Assembly (NCBI GenBank): GCA_036479015.1 | Contig: JAZGFB010000050.1 | Coordinates: 1-61,857, forward strand | Direction: 5' to 3' | DNA from: NVTR01 sp036479015 | GTDB taxonomy: Bacteria > Pseudomonadota > Alphaproteobacteria > Rhodobacterales > Rhodobacteraceae | Length of the DNA: 61,857 bases | In this document: in pieces, positions 8,086 through 16,245 of the stretch | How positions within the stretch are numbered: the stretch's first letter is position 1 | How the letters are laid out: every line of letters begins with the position of its first letter | Program-made: the position numbers and the translations under genes | The notes under the pieces: model-generated | Database searches by the model: none | The model's input: only the letters and a program-made list of their open reading frames with translations | What the model was told of the DNA's origin: nothing

Positions 8086-8121
8086 TGCTTCTTCTTTCCA
8101 TAAATATCCCCGCCAGAGGCC
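8086..8121 (-). repeat. Extragenic GC-rich/TATTT/GAAGAAG element, copy 1
   Basis: Read leftward: GGCCTCTGGCGGGG, then ATATTTATGG, then AAAGAAGAAG. Related sequences sit at 14593-14625 and 22211-22244. It lies 37 bases ahead of the ABC-F start codon in a 153-bp spacer between divergent genes. I know no assigned function. Confidence 0.5.
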
Positions 8122-8202
8122 AATTTTTTTAACTAAAAAATTTCACTTTTCGCCATGCGCCCCCTAGATTAAAACCTTACATTGGAAAACAGGGTTCACA
8201 CC

Positions 8203-8601
8203 ATGGCGAAAATCACAAAATCTGACGCAGAATGGCGGTCACAACTGACAAAACAAGCCTATGACGTCACCCGTAAACACGCCACTGAACGCGCATTTAG
8301 CAATGACAGTTTTCCAAAACATGCTGGCATATTCACCTGTATCTGCTGTGGCGCCGCGCTTTTTGACCAAAATGCTAAGTTTGACAGTGGCACTGGCTGG
8401 CCATCTTTCTTCCAACCGGCGGTCGCAGAAAATGTCAGTGAAAAATCGGACACAAAATTTTTCATGCGCCGAACAGAGGTGCATTGCAGCGATTGCTTGG
8501 CCCACTTGGGGCATGTCTTTCCGGATGGGCCCCAACCAACGGGTCAGCGCTATTGTATTAATGGGGCGGCGCTAAAATTTGACCCTACTGAGCCTAGTTG
8601 A
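8203..8601 (+). CDS. msrB: Peptide-methionine (R)-S-oxide reductase MsrB
   Basis: 132 residues from ATG 8203 (MAKITKSDAEWRSQL). Reduces methionine-R-sulfoxide in oxidised proteins. Two CxxC zinc pairs are visible, CICCG and CSDC, followed by HLGHVFPDGP, and the catalytic cysteine is in RYCINGAAL (the usual motif is RYCINSAAL, so a Ser-to-Gly change next to the active Cys). The conserved FDSGTGWPSFF is intact. A short upstream extension to 8182 is less likely. It converges with bamE, and the two frames overlap by 8 bases at their 3' ends. Confidence 0.95.
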   Translation: MAKITKSDAEWRSQLTKQAYDVTRKHATERAFSNDSFPKHAGIFTCICCGAALFDQNAKFDSGTGWPSFFQPAVAENVSEKSDTKFFMRRTEVHCSDCLAHLGHVFPDGPQPTGQRYCINGAALKFDPTEPS

Positions 8602-9046
8602 ACAGTCCCGCAGCACCAGCACCAATAGAGCCCAGAAGGCGACGCAAGAACGGCACCTTGGCCGTGGTGGACTGAGTTACCCGGCGTGACAGCGTGACCA
8701 CCTGCCCGTCTTCCAGGCCAAAACGCTCAATATTAGCGACCCGGCCACCGGCATCAAAACTAATGGCGACAACTTCGCGCTCAATTTCCTTTGGTGCCTG
8801 ATAGGCAAAGTGGCGGAACCGGCTTTCAACATAATACCAGACGCCCCCGTCCAACATCCCTTCGGCCGAGGGGCGCCCTACCACAGTAGCCACCGTTTCG
8901 CGGGTATCAGAGCCAACGATCACATCCGCAAGCTCAGCGTCGCTTGGCGCATAGCCATGGTTTCGAAACTGTGTCGCACAGGATGCCGTGGCCAAAACCA
9001 CCAGCCCCAGCACTGCAGCTTTGACTTTGCCCAGTCGCGTGTCCAT
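8594..9046 (-). CDS. bamE: Outer membrane protein assembly factor BamE (SmpA/OmlA)
   Basis: 150-residue lipoprotein component of the BAM complex that inserts beta-barrels into the outer membrane. The signal MDTRLGKVKAAVLGLVVLAT ends in lipobox TASC, so Cys23 is the lipidated residue. The SmpA/OmlA fold follows: YAPSDAELADVIVGSDTRETV, VVGRPSAEGMLDGGVWYYV and FDAGGRVANIERF are recognisable core elements. GGGGGC immediately ahead of the ATG is a good ribosome site. Divergent from the DUF177 gene, which is typical for Rhodobacterales. Confidence 0.92.
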   Translation of the reverse strand: MDTRLGKVKAAVLGLVVLATASCATQFRNHGYAPSDAELADVIVGSDTRETVATVVGRPSAEGMLDGGVWYYVESRFRHFAYQAPKEIEREVVAISFDAGGRVANIERFGLEDGQVVTLSRRVTQSTTAKVPFLRRLLGSIGAGAAGLFN

Positions 9047-9124
9047 TTAGCCCCCTTGCCATGTGGCCCCATGCCTTTTATCCGGCTTATATAATCTAAG
9101 CCCCCTATTCAAGAAGACATAGCA

Positions 9125-9688
9125 ATGCCAAATTCAAATACAGACCTTCCATGGTCATCGCCGCTGCTGGTTGCCGATCTGCCAGCCAAAAAGACAATCC
9201 CATTTGATCTAGAGCTAACTGTTAGTGCGCGCCAATTACTTGCCCAAGAACTGGGCCTGACCGGGCTGCGCAAATTGCGGTTTACCGGCACATTGACACC
9301 ACTGGATAAATCCGACTGGCAGCTCAACGCGTCTTTGGGGGCAACTGTGGTACAAAGCTGTGTCATCACCCTGGCCCCGGTAACCACCCGCATTGATGAA
9401 ACAGTTACCCGCAGTTTTGTCGGCACCCTGCCGGATATTGAGGTGGGCAGTGAAACGGAAATGCCCGTGGATGACACCATTGAAGAAATTTCCGATGTCA
9501 TTGACCCGGGTGCTGTGATGCTGGAAGCCTTGGCACTGGCCCTGCCCCAGTTTCCCCGAGCGCCCGATGCGAGCCTCACTCAAAACAATTTTACAGAGCC
9601 AGGAAAAGCCGCCCTAAGTGATGCAGACGCCCGCCCATTTTCCCAACTGAAAGCCCTGCGCGACGGGCTGAAAAAGGATACGGAATAA
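9125..9688 (+). CDS. DUF177 (YceD-like) protein
   Basis: 187 residues; the alphaproteobacterial form of YceD, normally encoded immediately ahead of rpmF, and linked in the literature to rRNA/50S assembly. The hallmark segments are LTGTLTPLDKSDW-like (here FTGTLTPLDKSDW), VVQSCVITLAPVTTRIDETV with the conserved Cys, and the acidic DVIDPGAVMLEALALALP near residue 140, followed by PRAPDA. A TATAAT at 9090-9095 is a candidate -10. A 160-bp spacer separates it from rpmF; it may be co-transcribed or rpmF may have its own promoter. Confidence 0.88.
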   Translation: MPNSNTDLPWSSPLLVADLPAKKTIPFDLELTVSARQLLAQELGLTGLRKLRFTGTLTPLDKSDWQLNASLGATVVQSCVITLAPVTTRIDETVTRSFVGTLPDIEVGSETEMPVDDTIEEISDVIDPGAVMLEALALALPQFPRAPDASLTQNNFTEPGKAALSDADARPFSQLKALRDGLKKDTE

Positions 9689-9848
9689 TTCCTGCCGATT
9701 GCCCCTTGCCAACAGGTGAAATCGCAGTATGTTCCCGGCCTTGTTTACAAGATAGGTTGGACACGGGCGCGCCAAGCGCGTAAGACCCGGACAAGACTTG
9801 AATTCACGCCGGGCACTGCCCCGGCTTTTAACACCCGAGGTTTGCGAC

Positions 9849-10058
9849 ATGGCTGTCCCAAAGAGTAAAATCACCCGTTCAAAGCGCGGCATGCGTCGCG
9901 CCCACCAGTCCCTGACTGCTGCCAATCCGGCGGAATGTCCAAACTGCGGCGAGCTTAAGCGCCCGCACCATGTTTGCCCATCCTGTGGTCACTACGCTGA
10001 GCGTGAAGTTGTTGCCGTGGTTGACGACGTCGACTTTGACGACGAAGACGCGGCATAG
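9849..10058 (+). CDS. rpmF: 50S ribosomal protein L32
   Basis: 69 residues from ATG 9849, starting MAVPKSKITRSKRGMRRAH, the conserved L32 N-terminus. Zinc-ribbon pairs CPNCG and CPSCG are both present, so this is the zinc-containing (C+) form. The acidic tail DDVDFDDEDAA is unusual compared with enterobacterial L32 but is common in this group. Followed 24 bases later by plsX. Confidence 0.97.
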   Translation: MAVPKSKITRSKRGMRRAHQSLTAANPAECPNCGELKRPHHVCPSCGHYAEREVVAVVDDVDFDDEDAA

Positions 10059-10082
10059 GTCTGGTCTTCAGGCATTCGGGGT

Positions 10083-11195
10083 ATGGCGCAAAACAATCCT
10101 TCAACACTTAGCGGCACCCCGCGTACTATTATCTCAGTTGATGCTATGGGCGGTGACCATGGCCCAGCGGCCGTGGTCGCTGGCATTGCTTTGTCGGCTG
10201 CGAAGCATCCAGAAATTGGGTTTATTTTGCACGGCGTAAGTGATGAACTTACACCGCTTGTCAAACGCAAGCCCACCCTGGAAAACCGGGTTGAAATTCG
10301 CCACACCCCTGATGTTATCACCATGGATGACAAGCCCAGCCAGGCCATGCGCAACGGCCAAGGCAGTTCAATGTGGTCGACCATAGAGGCCGTTAAAAAC
10401 GGCGATGCTTCGGTTGCGGTGTCCTGTGGTAACACCGGCGCGCTGATGGCCATTTCTATGATCCGTCTGCGCAAAATGCCCGGAGTTAACCGGCCAGCCA
10501 TTGCCTGTCTTTGGCCGTCCCGTTCAAAAAACGGTTTCAACATCATGCTGGACGTGGGCGCAGATATTCGCGCCGATGAAAACGACTTGCTGCAATATGC
10601 CACCATGGGCGCGTCCTATGCGCGCAATGGCCTGGGCCTGGACCGCCCTCGCGTTGGCTTGCTCAATGTCGGAACCGAAGAAACCAAAGGCCACCCCGAA
10701 CTAAAAGCCGCCCATGAGCTGATAACAAGCCAGGCAAACGATGACCTTGATGCGTTTGAATTTGTCGGCTTTGTTGAAGGCAGTGATATCCCGTCAGACC
10801 GGGTTGATGTGATCGTCACCGACGGGTTTACCGGCAATGTCGCCCTAAAAACCGGCGAAGGCACAGCCAGCCTGATCAGTGACTTTTTACGCCAGGCATT
10901 CAAGGCCACGCCGTTTGCCCGCATATCAGCCCTGTTGGCAATGACTTCCCTGACCAGACTGTCAAAACGTATTGACCCGCGCCGGGTAAACGGCGGCGTC
11001 TTTCTTGGCCTAAATGGTACCGTCATAAAATCCCACGGTTCCGCGGATGCCACCGGCGTTTCTGCTGCGGTCAACCTGGCCAAAAAACTAGCCGATAGCG
11101 GATTTTCTGAAAGATTGGCAGCGCGGGTTGCATCGGTTACGCCCCTGCGCGAAGATACCAGAAATATCGATAATGGGGTCACTGAAAACACATGA
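10083..11195 (+). CDS. plsX: Phosphate acyltransferase PlsX
   Basis: 370 residues. Makes acyl-phosphate from acyl-ACP for phospholipid synthesis, peripheral to the membrane. Motifs: ISVDAMGGDHGP at the start, VAVSCGNTGALMA, IMLDVGAD, VGLLNVGTEETKG and VTDGFTGNVALKT-type sequence. The N-terminal dozen residues before TIISVDAM are variable, so the start might be slightly different. Its stop overlaps the fabH start codon as ATGA (11192-11195), showing translational coupling of two consecutive lipid-synthesis steps. Confidence 0.97.
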   Translation: MAQNNPSTLSGTPRTIISVDAMGGDHGPAAVVAGIALSAAKHPEIGFILHGVSDELTPLVKRKPTLENRVEIRHTPDVITMDDKPSQAMRNGQGSSMWSTIEAVKNGDASVAVSCGNTGALMAISMIRLRKMPGVNRPAIACLWPSRSKNGFNIMLDVGADIRADENDLLQYATMGASYARNGLGLDRPRVGLLNVGTEETKGHPELKAAHELITSQANDDLDAFEFVGFVEGSDIPSDRVDVIVTDGFTGNVALKTGEGTASLISDFLRQAFKATPFARISALLAMTSLTRLSKRIDPRRVNGGVFLGLNGTVIKSHGSADATGVSAAVNLAKKLADSGFSERLAARVASVTPLREDTRNIDNGVTENT

Positions 11196-12166
11196 CACTT
11201 CGTTCAGTCATACGCGGCGTTGGCCATTACTTACCTGACCGAGTGGTCGAAAATTCAGAATTCGAAAAAACACTTGATACAACCGATGACTGGATACGCA
11301 CACGCACCGGTATTTCCCGACGTCACTTTGCCGCCGACGGTCAAACCACCTCAGATCTGGCAACCCGGGCCGCTCAGGCTGCCCTGACCAATGCCAAGCT
11401 GATGCCGGATGATATCGACGCCATTATCCTTGCCACCTCGACACCTGATTTCACCTTTCCCTCAACGGCCACGATGGTGCAATCGGCACTGGGCATGAAG
11501 CAGGGCTTTGCCTTTGATGTTCAGGCCGTCTGCGCTGGGTTTGTCTATGCAATGTCAACCGCGGATGCGCTGATTGTTTCGGGGCAGGCAAAACGGGTTC
11601 TTGTGATCGGTGCGGAAACATTTTCACGCATCCTGGATTTCACCGACCGCGCCACATGTGTGCTGTTTGGTGACGGTGCGGGCGCGGTTGTGTTAGAAGC
11701 AGCCCCCGGAACCGGCACCTCCAGCGACACAGGTATCCTGTCGGTTGACCTGAATTCAGATGGCTCATATCGCGACTTGCTTTATGTTGACGGCGGTGTG
11801 TCGGCAACCGGCACGGTTGGCGTGCTGAAAATGCAAGGCCCAGAGCTGTTCAAACACGCGGTGGTGAAACTGGCCCAAACCGCGCGCACCGCCCTGGCCA
11901 AAGCCAACCTTAGTGACGCCGATCTCAGTTGGATTGTCCCACATCAGGCCAATATTCGGATCATCGCAGGCACTGCAAAAAAGCTGGGCCTGACCATGGA
12001 TCGGGTCGTTGTCACCGTTCAGGATCACGGAAACACCTCTGCCGCATCGATTCCCCTCGCCCTGTCCACAGCAGCGGCAAAAGGCAACTTTAAACCCGGT
12101 GATCTGCTGTTATTAGAGGCAATAGGCGGCGGCTTGGCCTGGGGATCGGTGGTTTTGCGCTGGTAA
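11192..12166 (+). CDS. fabH: Beta-ketoacyl-ACP synthase III
   Basis: 324 residues. Condenses acetyl-CoA with malonyl-ACP to start fatty-acid synthesis. Active-site residues are Cys114 in DVQAVCAGF, His in WIVPHQANIRI and Asn in DHGNTSAASIP, the standard KASIII triad; GGGLAWGSVVLRW closes the protein. Thiolase fold, cytoplasmic. It overlaps plsX by four bases and is followed by ihfA after about 100 bp. Confidence 0.97.
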   Translation: MTLRSVIRGVGHYLPDRVVENSEFEKTLDTTDDWIRTRTGISRRHFAADGQTTSDLATRAAQAALTNAKLMPDDIDAIILATSTPDFTFPSTATMVQSALGMKQGFAFDVQAVCAGFVYAMSTADALIVSGQAKRVLVIGAETFSRILDFTDRATCVLFGDGAGAVVLEAAPGTGTSSDTGILSVDLNSDGSYRDLLYVDGGVSATGTVGVLKMQGPELFKHAVVKLAQTARTALAKANLSDADLSWIVPHQANIRIIAGTAKKLGLTMDRVVVTVQDHGNTSAASIPLALSTAAAKGNFKPGDLLLLEAIGGGLAWGSVVLRW

Positions 12167-12267
12167 TGGCCTAAATCGGCCAGTTAACAGCGTATCCCAA
12201 GGTCTTGATATTGACTCGTTATTCGCCCTCGCCCTATTGTTTAACAAAATTTACCAGGGGGACGGGA

Positions 12268-12570
12268 ATGAGCGATAATACTTTGACCAGAATGGATTTG
12301 TCCGAAGCGGTGTTTCGAGAAGTGGGCCTGTCGCGCAATGAAAGTGCACAGCTTGTGGAAAACGTATTGGCCGAAATTTCGGACGCATTGGTAAAGGGTG
12401 ATTCAGTAAAAATATCATCTTTTGGAACATTCAAAGTCCGCTCAAAATCCGCGCGCGTTGGACGTAACCCAAAAACCGGCGAAGAGGTGCCAATTTCACC
12501 CCGTCGGGTTCTGACTTTCCGGCCGTCCCATTCAATGAAAGATCGCGTTGCGACCGGCAATAAAGCCTAA
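12268..12570 (+). CDS. ihfA: Integration host factor subunit alpha
   Basis: 100 residues from ATG 12268 (MSDNTLTRMDLSEAVFREVG). DNA-bending nucleoid protein that pairs with IHF-beta. The HU/IHF fold is complete: VKISSFGTFKVRSK, then the DNA-binding arm RVGRNPKTGEEVPISPRRVLTFRPS with the intercalating Pro. The upstream open frame (to 12205) has no ribosome site, whereas GGGACGGGA precedes this ATG. Placement after fabH and before a MerR gene is the standard alphaproteobacterial arrangement and supports the alpha assignment over HU. Confidence 0.95.
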   Translation: MSDNTLTRMDLSEAVFREVGLSRNESAQLVENVLAEISDALVKGDSVKISSFGTFKVRSKSARVGRNPKTGEEVPISPRRVLTFRPSHSMKDRVATGNKA

Positions 12571-12581
12571 GGCCTTAGGAA

Positions 12582-13241
12582 ATGGATAAATCGCCCGATG
12601 CATTCCGCACCATATCAGAGGTGGCGGATTGGCTTGGCACCCCAACCCATGTACTGCGCTTCTGGGAAAGCCGCTTTACCCAGGTAAAGCCGGTGAAACG
12701 GGCGGGTGGGCGACGCTATTACCGGCCTAAAGATATGGAATTGCTGGGCGGTATCAAGCAGTTACTCCATGATGATGGCATGACCATTCGCGGGGTGCAG
12801 AAACTGCTGCGCAAAGAGGGCGTCAAACATGTTTCGTCCCTGTCTATGCCGGTTGAAACCACCGGTGTGATCCAGGCAACAGCGAGCAGCGCAGCTATAG
12901 AACTGAATGCCAGCCCTGAACCGATCAAAAACGTTGTGCCGATAAAAGACACATCGCGCATTCAGGCCCGGGCTGGAAAATCTGAAGAACCCGAAACTGG
13001 GCCGGAGCGGGCCCAGAGTGACACCACAACCGAGGCAAAGGCCCCATTGGTCAGCGATATTCCTGACGACCCGGTTGAGGACGATGGCACCCCATTGGCT
13101 ATCACTGGTGTTGCGGCAGCTTTGCGCCGCGCAGCCAGCTCCAACAGAACCAAGCCAAGGGCCGAACCCAAGCTATATAGTGATCTTTACAACCGGCTGG
13201 TGCGGTTGAAAAAATCCATGGATAAAGCCCCGTCACCGTGA
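12582..13241 (+). CDS. MerR-family transcriptional regulator
   Basis: 219 residues. The N-terminal winged helix reads FRTISEVADWLGTPTHVLRFWESRF and GGRRYYRPKDMELLGGIKQLL, the form found in the conserved MerR protein next to ihfA throughout alphaproteobacteria. After about residue 90 the chain becomes low-complexity, acidic and Ala/Pro-rich, then ends in a basic amphipathic segment (LYSDLYNRLVRLKKSMDKAPSP). There are no Cys residues, so metal sensing of the MerR/CueR type is unlikely. It starts 11 bases after ihfA, so the two are probably co-transcribed. Targets unknown. Confidence 0.88.
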   Translation: MDKSPDAFRTISEVADWLGTPTHVLRFWESRFTQVKPVKRAGGRRYYRPKDMELLGGIKQLLHDDGMTIRGVQKLLRKEGVKHVSSLSMPVETTGVIQATASSAAIELNASPEPIKNVVPIKDTSRIQARAGKSEEPETGPERAQSDTTTEAKAPLVSDIPDDPVEDDGTPLAITGVAAALRRAASSNRTKPRAEPKLYSDLYNRLVRLKKSMDKAPSP

Positions 13242-13316
13242 TCTTCATTGGCAAGCTGATAATTTGATCCATTCCCACTTGCCCTTATGCACAAAAGCAG
13301 TATTTAGAGCCCAAGT

Positions 13317-13393
13317 CGGGCTATGGCGCAGCCTGGTAGCGCGTCCGTCTGGGGGACGGAAGGTCGCAGGTTCGAACCCTGCTAGCCCGACCA
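13317..13393 (+). tRNA. tRNA-Pro(GGG)
   Basis: 77 nt cloverleaf. Acceptor CGGGCTA pairs with TAGCCCG; D stem GCGC/GCGC; anticodon stem TCCGT/ACGGA around loop CTGGGGG, giving anticodon GGG; T arm GCAGG-TTCGAAC-CCTGC; discriminator A; CCA is encoded. Confidence 0.96.
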
Positions 13394-13403
13394 ACAAATT
13401 ATT

Positions 13404-13436
13404 GCCCGCTCTGCCTTGGCAAAGCGGGCACTTTTG
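13404..13436 (+). terminator. Terminator after tRNA-Pro
   Basis: GCCCGCT (13404-13410) pairs with AGCGGGC (13423-13429), then ACTTTTGT. The next gene starts 22 bases later with its own ribosome site. Confidence 0.75.
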
Positions 13437-13457
13437 TCCCTACCAGGAGAATAACAG

Positions 13458-14540
13458 GTGACACCACCAACCGGCGTCTTAGCCGACCATCAAATCAAAA
13501 GCCTGATTGCCCGTGGTTATGTGACCTCGGACATGCCCATTACACCAGGGCAAATTCAACCGGCATCACTTGATTTGCGCCTGGGCGATATGGCCTACCG
13601 GGTGCGTGCATCGTTTCTGGCTGGCAGTTCACGTACTGTTGCCCAACGGCTGAACGACTTTAAAATGCATGAGGTGACGCTGACCGGAGGGGCCGTCCTG
13701 GAAAAGGGGTGCGTTTATGTGGTGCCGCTGATGGAGCAGTTGAACCTGCCCACCGGCATGACGGCTGCAGCCAGCGCCAAATCATCCATCGGGCGCTTGG
13801 ATTTACTGACCCGCATCATCACCGATCAGGGGGTCGAATTTGATCGCGTTCCAGCCGGCTATTGCGGCCCGCTATATGTGGAAATTTGTCCGCGATCGTT
13901 TTCGGTGGTGGCCCAGCCGGGGCAAATGCTGAACCAGATAATATTTCGCCAAGGGGCCACCCTGATTGACGACGCTGCCCTTAGGGCGCTGCATAAGCGC
14001 AGCCCAATTGTGAACGGCACTGCCAGTATTTCCGACGGGTTGCGGTTTTCGGTTGATCTGAAACCCGACCAGGGTAATTTGGTGGGCTACCGCGCCAAGC
14101 CCCATACCGGGGTGATTGATCTGGCAAAACTGGCCCATTACCACGCCGCTGATTATTGGGAAGAAATCCGCAATGACGCTGGCTGGATCATCCTTGACCC
14201 TGGGGCATTTTATATTCTGGTCAGCCGCGAAGCCATTGCCATACCGCCTGACCACGCCGCCGAAATGGCACCCTATATTGCCATGGTAGGTGAGTTTCGT
14301 GTGCATTACGCCGGCTTTTTTGACCCCGGCTTTGGCTATGCATCGGCCGGTGGAACCGGCTCGCGCGGTGTGCTTGAAGTACGCTGCCATGAAGCCCCGT
14401 TCGTTTTGGAGCATGGGCAGATGGTGGGGCGTTTGGTTTATGAAAAGATGTCGCAGATACCAACTGCCTTGTATGGATCAGATATCAAGTCAAACTATCA
14501 GGGACAGGGGCTAAAACTGTCTAAGCATTTCAAAACTTAG
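13458..14540 (+). CDS. dcd: 2'-deoxycytidine 5'-triphosphate deaminase, double-length form
   Basis: 360 residues from a GTG start with AGGAGA seven bases upstream. Deaminates dCTP to dUTP for dTTP synthesis. Two dUTPase-like beta folds lie in tandem: the first ends with SAKSSIGRLDLLTRIITDQGV and GQMLNQIIF, the second with GEFRVHYAGFFDPGFGY and GQMVGRLVY. Single-domain Dcd of enterobacteria has about 190 residues; this fused form is normal in alphaproteobacteria. The phosphate-binding Ser/Arg motif (SSIGRLDL) is retained only in the first half, so the second half may be mainly structural. Confidence 0.9.
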   Translation: MTPPTGVLADHQIKSLIARGYVTSDMPITPGQIQPASLDLRLGDMAYRVRASFLAGSSRTVAQRLNDFKMHEVTLTGGAVLEKGCVYVVPLMEQLNLPTGMTAAASAKSSIGRLDLLTRIITDQGVEFDRVPAGYCGPLYVEICPRSFSVVAQPGQMLNQIIFRQGATLIDDAALRALHKRSPIVNGTASISDGLRFSVDLKPDQGNLVGYRAKPHTGVIDLAKLAHYHAADYWEEIRNDAGWIILDPGAFYILVSREAIAIPPDHAAEMAPYIAMVGEFRVHYAGFFDPGFGYASAGGTGSRGVLEVRCHEAPFVLEHGQMVGRLVYEKMSQIPTALYGSDIKSNYQGQGLKLSKHFKT

Positions 14541-14549
14541 CTGAATTGA

Positions 14550-14572
14550 GCGCCTAACGGCGCATTTTATTT
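14550..14572 (+). terminator. Terminator of dcd
   Basis: GCGCC-TAAC-GGCGC (14550-14563) followed by ATTTTATTT, nine bases after the dcd stop. Confidence 0.65.
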
Positions 14573-14592
14573 AGCCCTGCGGGCGATGTGTG

Positions 14593-14625
14593 CTCCGCAC
14601 GGGGGTATTTAGAAAAAGAAGAAGC
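14593..14625 (+). repeat. Extragenic GC-rich/TATTT/GAAGAAG element, copy 2
   Basis: CTCCGCACGGGG, GTATTTAG, AAAAAGAAGAAG. It lies between the convergent dcd and the small protein gene and just touches the stop of the latter. Compare 8086-8121 and 22211-22244. Confidence 0.5.
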
Positions 14626-14807
14626 TAAAGGCGCGGCTTTGGGTTTGCTTTTTTGGCCGCTTCAAGGCGCCCCTGGTCTTTTGCAGGGTGATCCGGTTTT
14701 TTGCCCCGGCCCTTGGTTGCAAGTTTCATCCCGGCATTGATGCCCCTATTCATGATATTGCGCATGAACAACCTGATGAACATGGTTATAAGACGTTCAA
14801 TATTCAT
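14625..14807 (-). CDS. Small conserved basic protein at the end of the scp operon
   Basis: 60 residues. The first half (MNIERLITMFIRLFMRNIMN) is a hydrophobic or amphipathic helix with regularly placed Arg, the second half is Gly/Lys/Pro-rich and basic (TKGRGKKPDHPAKDQGRL). AGGAG sits seven bases before the ATG, 15 bases after the scpB stop, so it is translated from the same mRNA. I believe similar small genes sit here in other Rhodobacteraceae, usually followed by tatA, which is absent here. Function unknown; membrane association or nucleic-acid binding are both possible. Confidence 0.75.
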   Translation of the reverse strand: MNIERLITMFIRLFMRNIMNRGINAGMKLATKGRGKKPDHPAKDQGRLEAAKKANPKPRL

Positions 14808-14822
14808 GGTCAGACTCCTGTT

Positions 14823-15464
14823 TTAATCGTCTTCAAACAATTCATTCTGATCCGCTGGATCATCCTCGTCTTGGTTTAGATCCAGTGGTGTGCCCGGTGG
14901 CGGTCGGTTTTCCAGCAACCCCGCGGCGCGCAATTCCTGTAAGCCCGGCAGATCACGGGCATTTTCCAGGCCAAAATGGTCTAAAAACCCCTGGGTCACC
15001 ACATAGGTTACCGGGCGTCCCGGGGTCATGCGGCGGCGGCCAAAGCGGATCCATCCCAGTTCCAGCAGTTGGTCAACCGTGCCCCGGCTGACGCTGACGC
15101 CACGGATTTCTTCTATTTCGGCGCGCGTGACCGGTTGGTGATAGGCAATGATGGCCAGCGTTTCCACCGCAGCACGTGACAGTTTGCGGGTTTCCACGGT
15201 TTCTTTACGCATAAGGAACCCCAGATCAGGTGCCGTACGAATGGCCCAGCAATCACCCACCTTAACCACTGCAACCCCGCGCCCATCATAGCGCTTACGC
15301 AGGTTTTCCACGGCCACCGCCGCATCAGCCCCATGGGGCATACGAGCGTTCATTTCAGCCACTGAAATGGTTTCTCCAGTGGCAAATAATAGTGCCTCTA
15401 CCATGCGTTCCTGTTCGCCCAATGGCGGGGCTTCAAACAGGCTTTCTTCCAGGTCTTCAGCCAT
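14823..15464 (-). CDS. scpB: Segregation and condensation protein B
   Basis: 213 residues. Kleisin-interacting winged-helix subunit of the SMC-ScpAB condensin. Conserved core: MVEALLFATGETISVAEM, then LSRAAVETLAIIAYHQPVTRAEIEEIRGV, SRGTVDQLLELGWIRFGRRRMTPGRPVTYVVTQGFLDHFGL. The acidic C-terminal tail is short. It overlaps the end of scpA by 8 bases, so the two subunits are translationally coupled. Confidence 0.95.
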   Translation of the reverse strand: MAEDLEESLFEAPPLGEQERMVEALLFATGETISVAEMNARMPHGADAAVAVENLRKRYDGRGVAVVKVGDCWAIRTAPDLGFLMRKETVETRKLSRAAVETLAIIAYHQPVTRAEIEEIRGVSVSRGTVDQLLELGWIRFGRRRMTPGRPVTYVVTQGFLDHFGLENARDLPGLQELRAAGLLENRPPPGTPLDLNQDEDDPADQNELFEDD

Positions 15465-16245
15465 GGGTAATCTTCCGTATTTCTATGGCGGCAAATGTAT
15501 CGGCTTGGCGCAATTCTATGGCCCCGGCCTTGGCCAGTTCAAGCGATGCTGCAAATGTAGCGGCGGTGGCCGAGCGAAGCATGGCCGGGTCGTTTTCCCA
15601 GCCTTCAGGTAAATAGCTGATCAGGTTGGTCCAGTCACCGGCATATCCGATCAGCCCGCGCAGCCGATCAAGGGCGGCTTCCATGGTCATGATCCGATCG
15701 CGATCTACCGCGTAGGGGCGAAATTCGTCTTTGGTGCGGATGCGTGCATAGGCCTGCATCAGGTCCAGCAGGCTGGCTGTATAGGTGGTGGTGCGCACCC
15801 GCGCGACACCTTCGGGTAAACCGCGCACGAAAAAATCACGTCCCTTTTGGTCGCGGGCCATAATTTTGGCGGCGGCTTCGCGCATGGCCTGTAGGCGTTC
15901 CAGTTGAAACGCCAGATGCGCGGCCAGTTCGGCACCTGTGGGGCCTTCATCACTGGGATCAGGTGGCAACAACAGCCGGGATTTCAAAAATGCCAGCCAG
16001 GCCGCCATCACCAGATAATCGGCCGCCAGTTCAATACGCAACTCACGGGCTTTTTCGACAAAGCCGAGATATTGCTTTGCCAGCTCCAGCACCGATATTT
16101 TGCGCAGGTCCACCTTTTGCGTGCGCGACAACATCAACAGCAGATCAAGCGGGCCTTCATAGCCGTCCACATCAACGATCAGCGCCTCTGCCGCCAACCG
16201 GTCAGCGACAGGTGTCAGTTCCATTTCAAATATTTCGTCAGACAT
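15457..16245 (-). CDS. scpA: Segregation and condensation protein A
   Basis: 262 residues from ATG 16245 (MSDEIFEMELTPVADR). Kleisin subunit bridging SMC heads. YEGPLDLLLMLSRTQKVDLRKISVLELAKQYL is the signature N-terminal helix-turn region, YLVMAAWLAFLKSRLLLP follows, and a C-terminal winged helix is present (ATAATFAASLELAKAGAIELRQ). The chosen start overlaps the nagZ stop by 8 bases; an upstream in-frame ATG at 16299 would give 18 more residues inside nagZ and is less likely. Confidence 0.94.
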   Translation of the reverse strand: MSDEIFEMELTPVADRLAAEALIVDVDGYEGPLDLLLMLSRTQKVDLRKISVLELAKQYLGFVEKARELRIELAADYLVMAAWLAFLKSRLLLPPDPSDEGPTGAELAAHLAFQLERLQAMREAAAKIMARDQKGRDFFVRGLPEGVARVRTTTYTASLLDLMQAYARIRTKDEFRPYAVDRDRIMTMEAALDRLRGLIGYAGDWTNLISYLPEGWENDPAMLRSATAATFAASLELAKAGAIELRQADTFAAIEIRKITHG

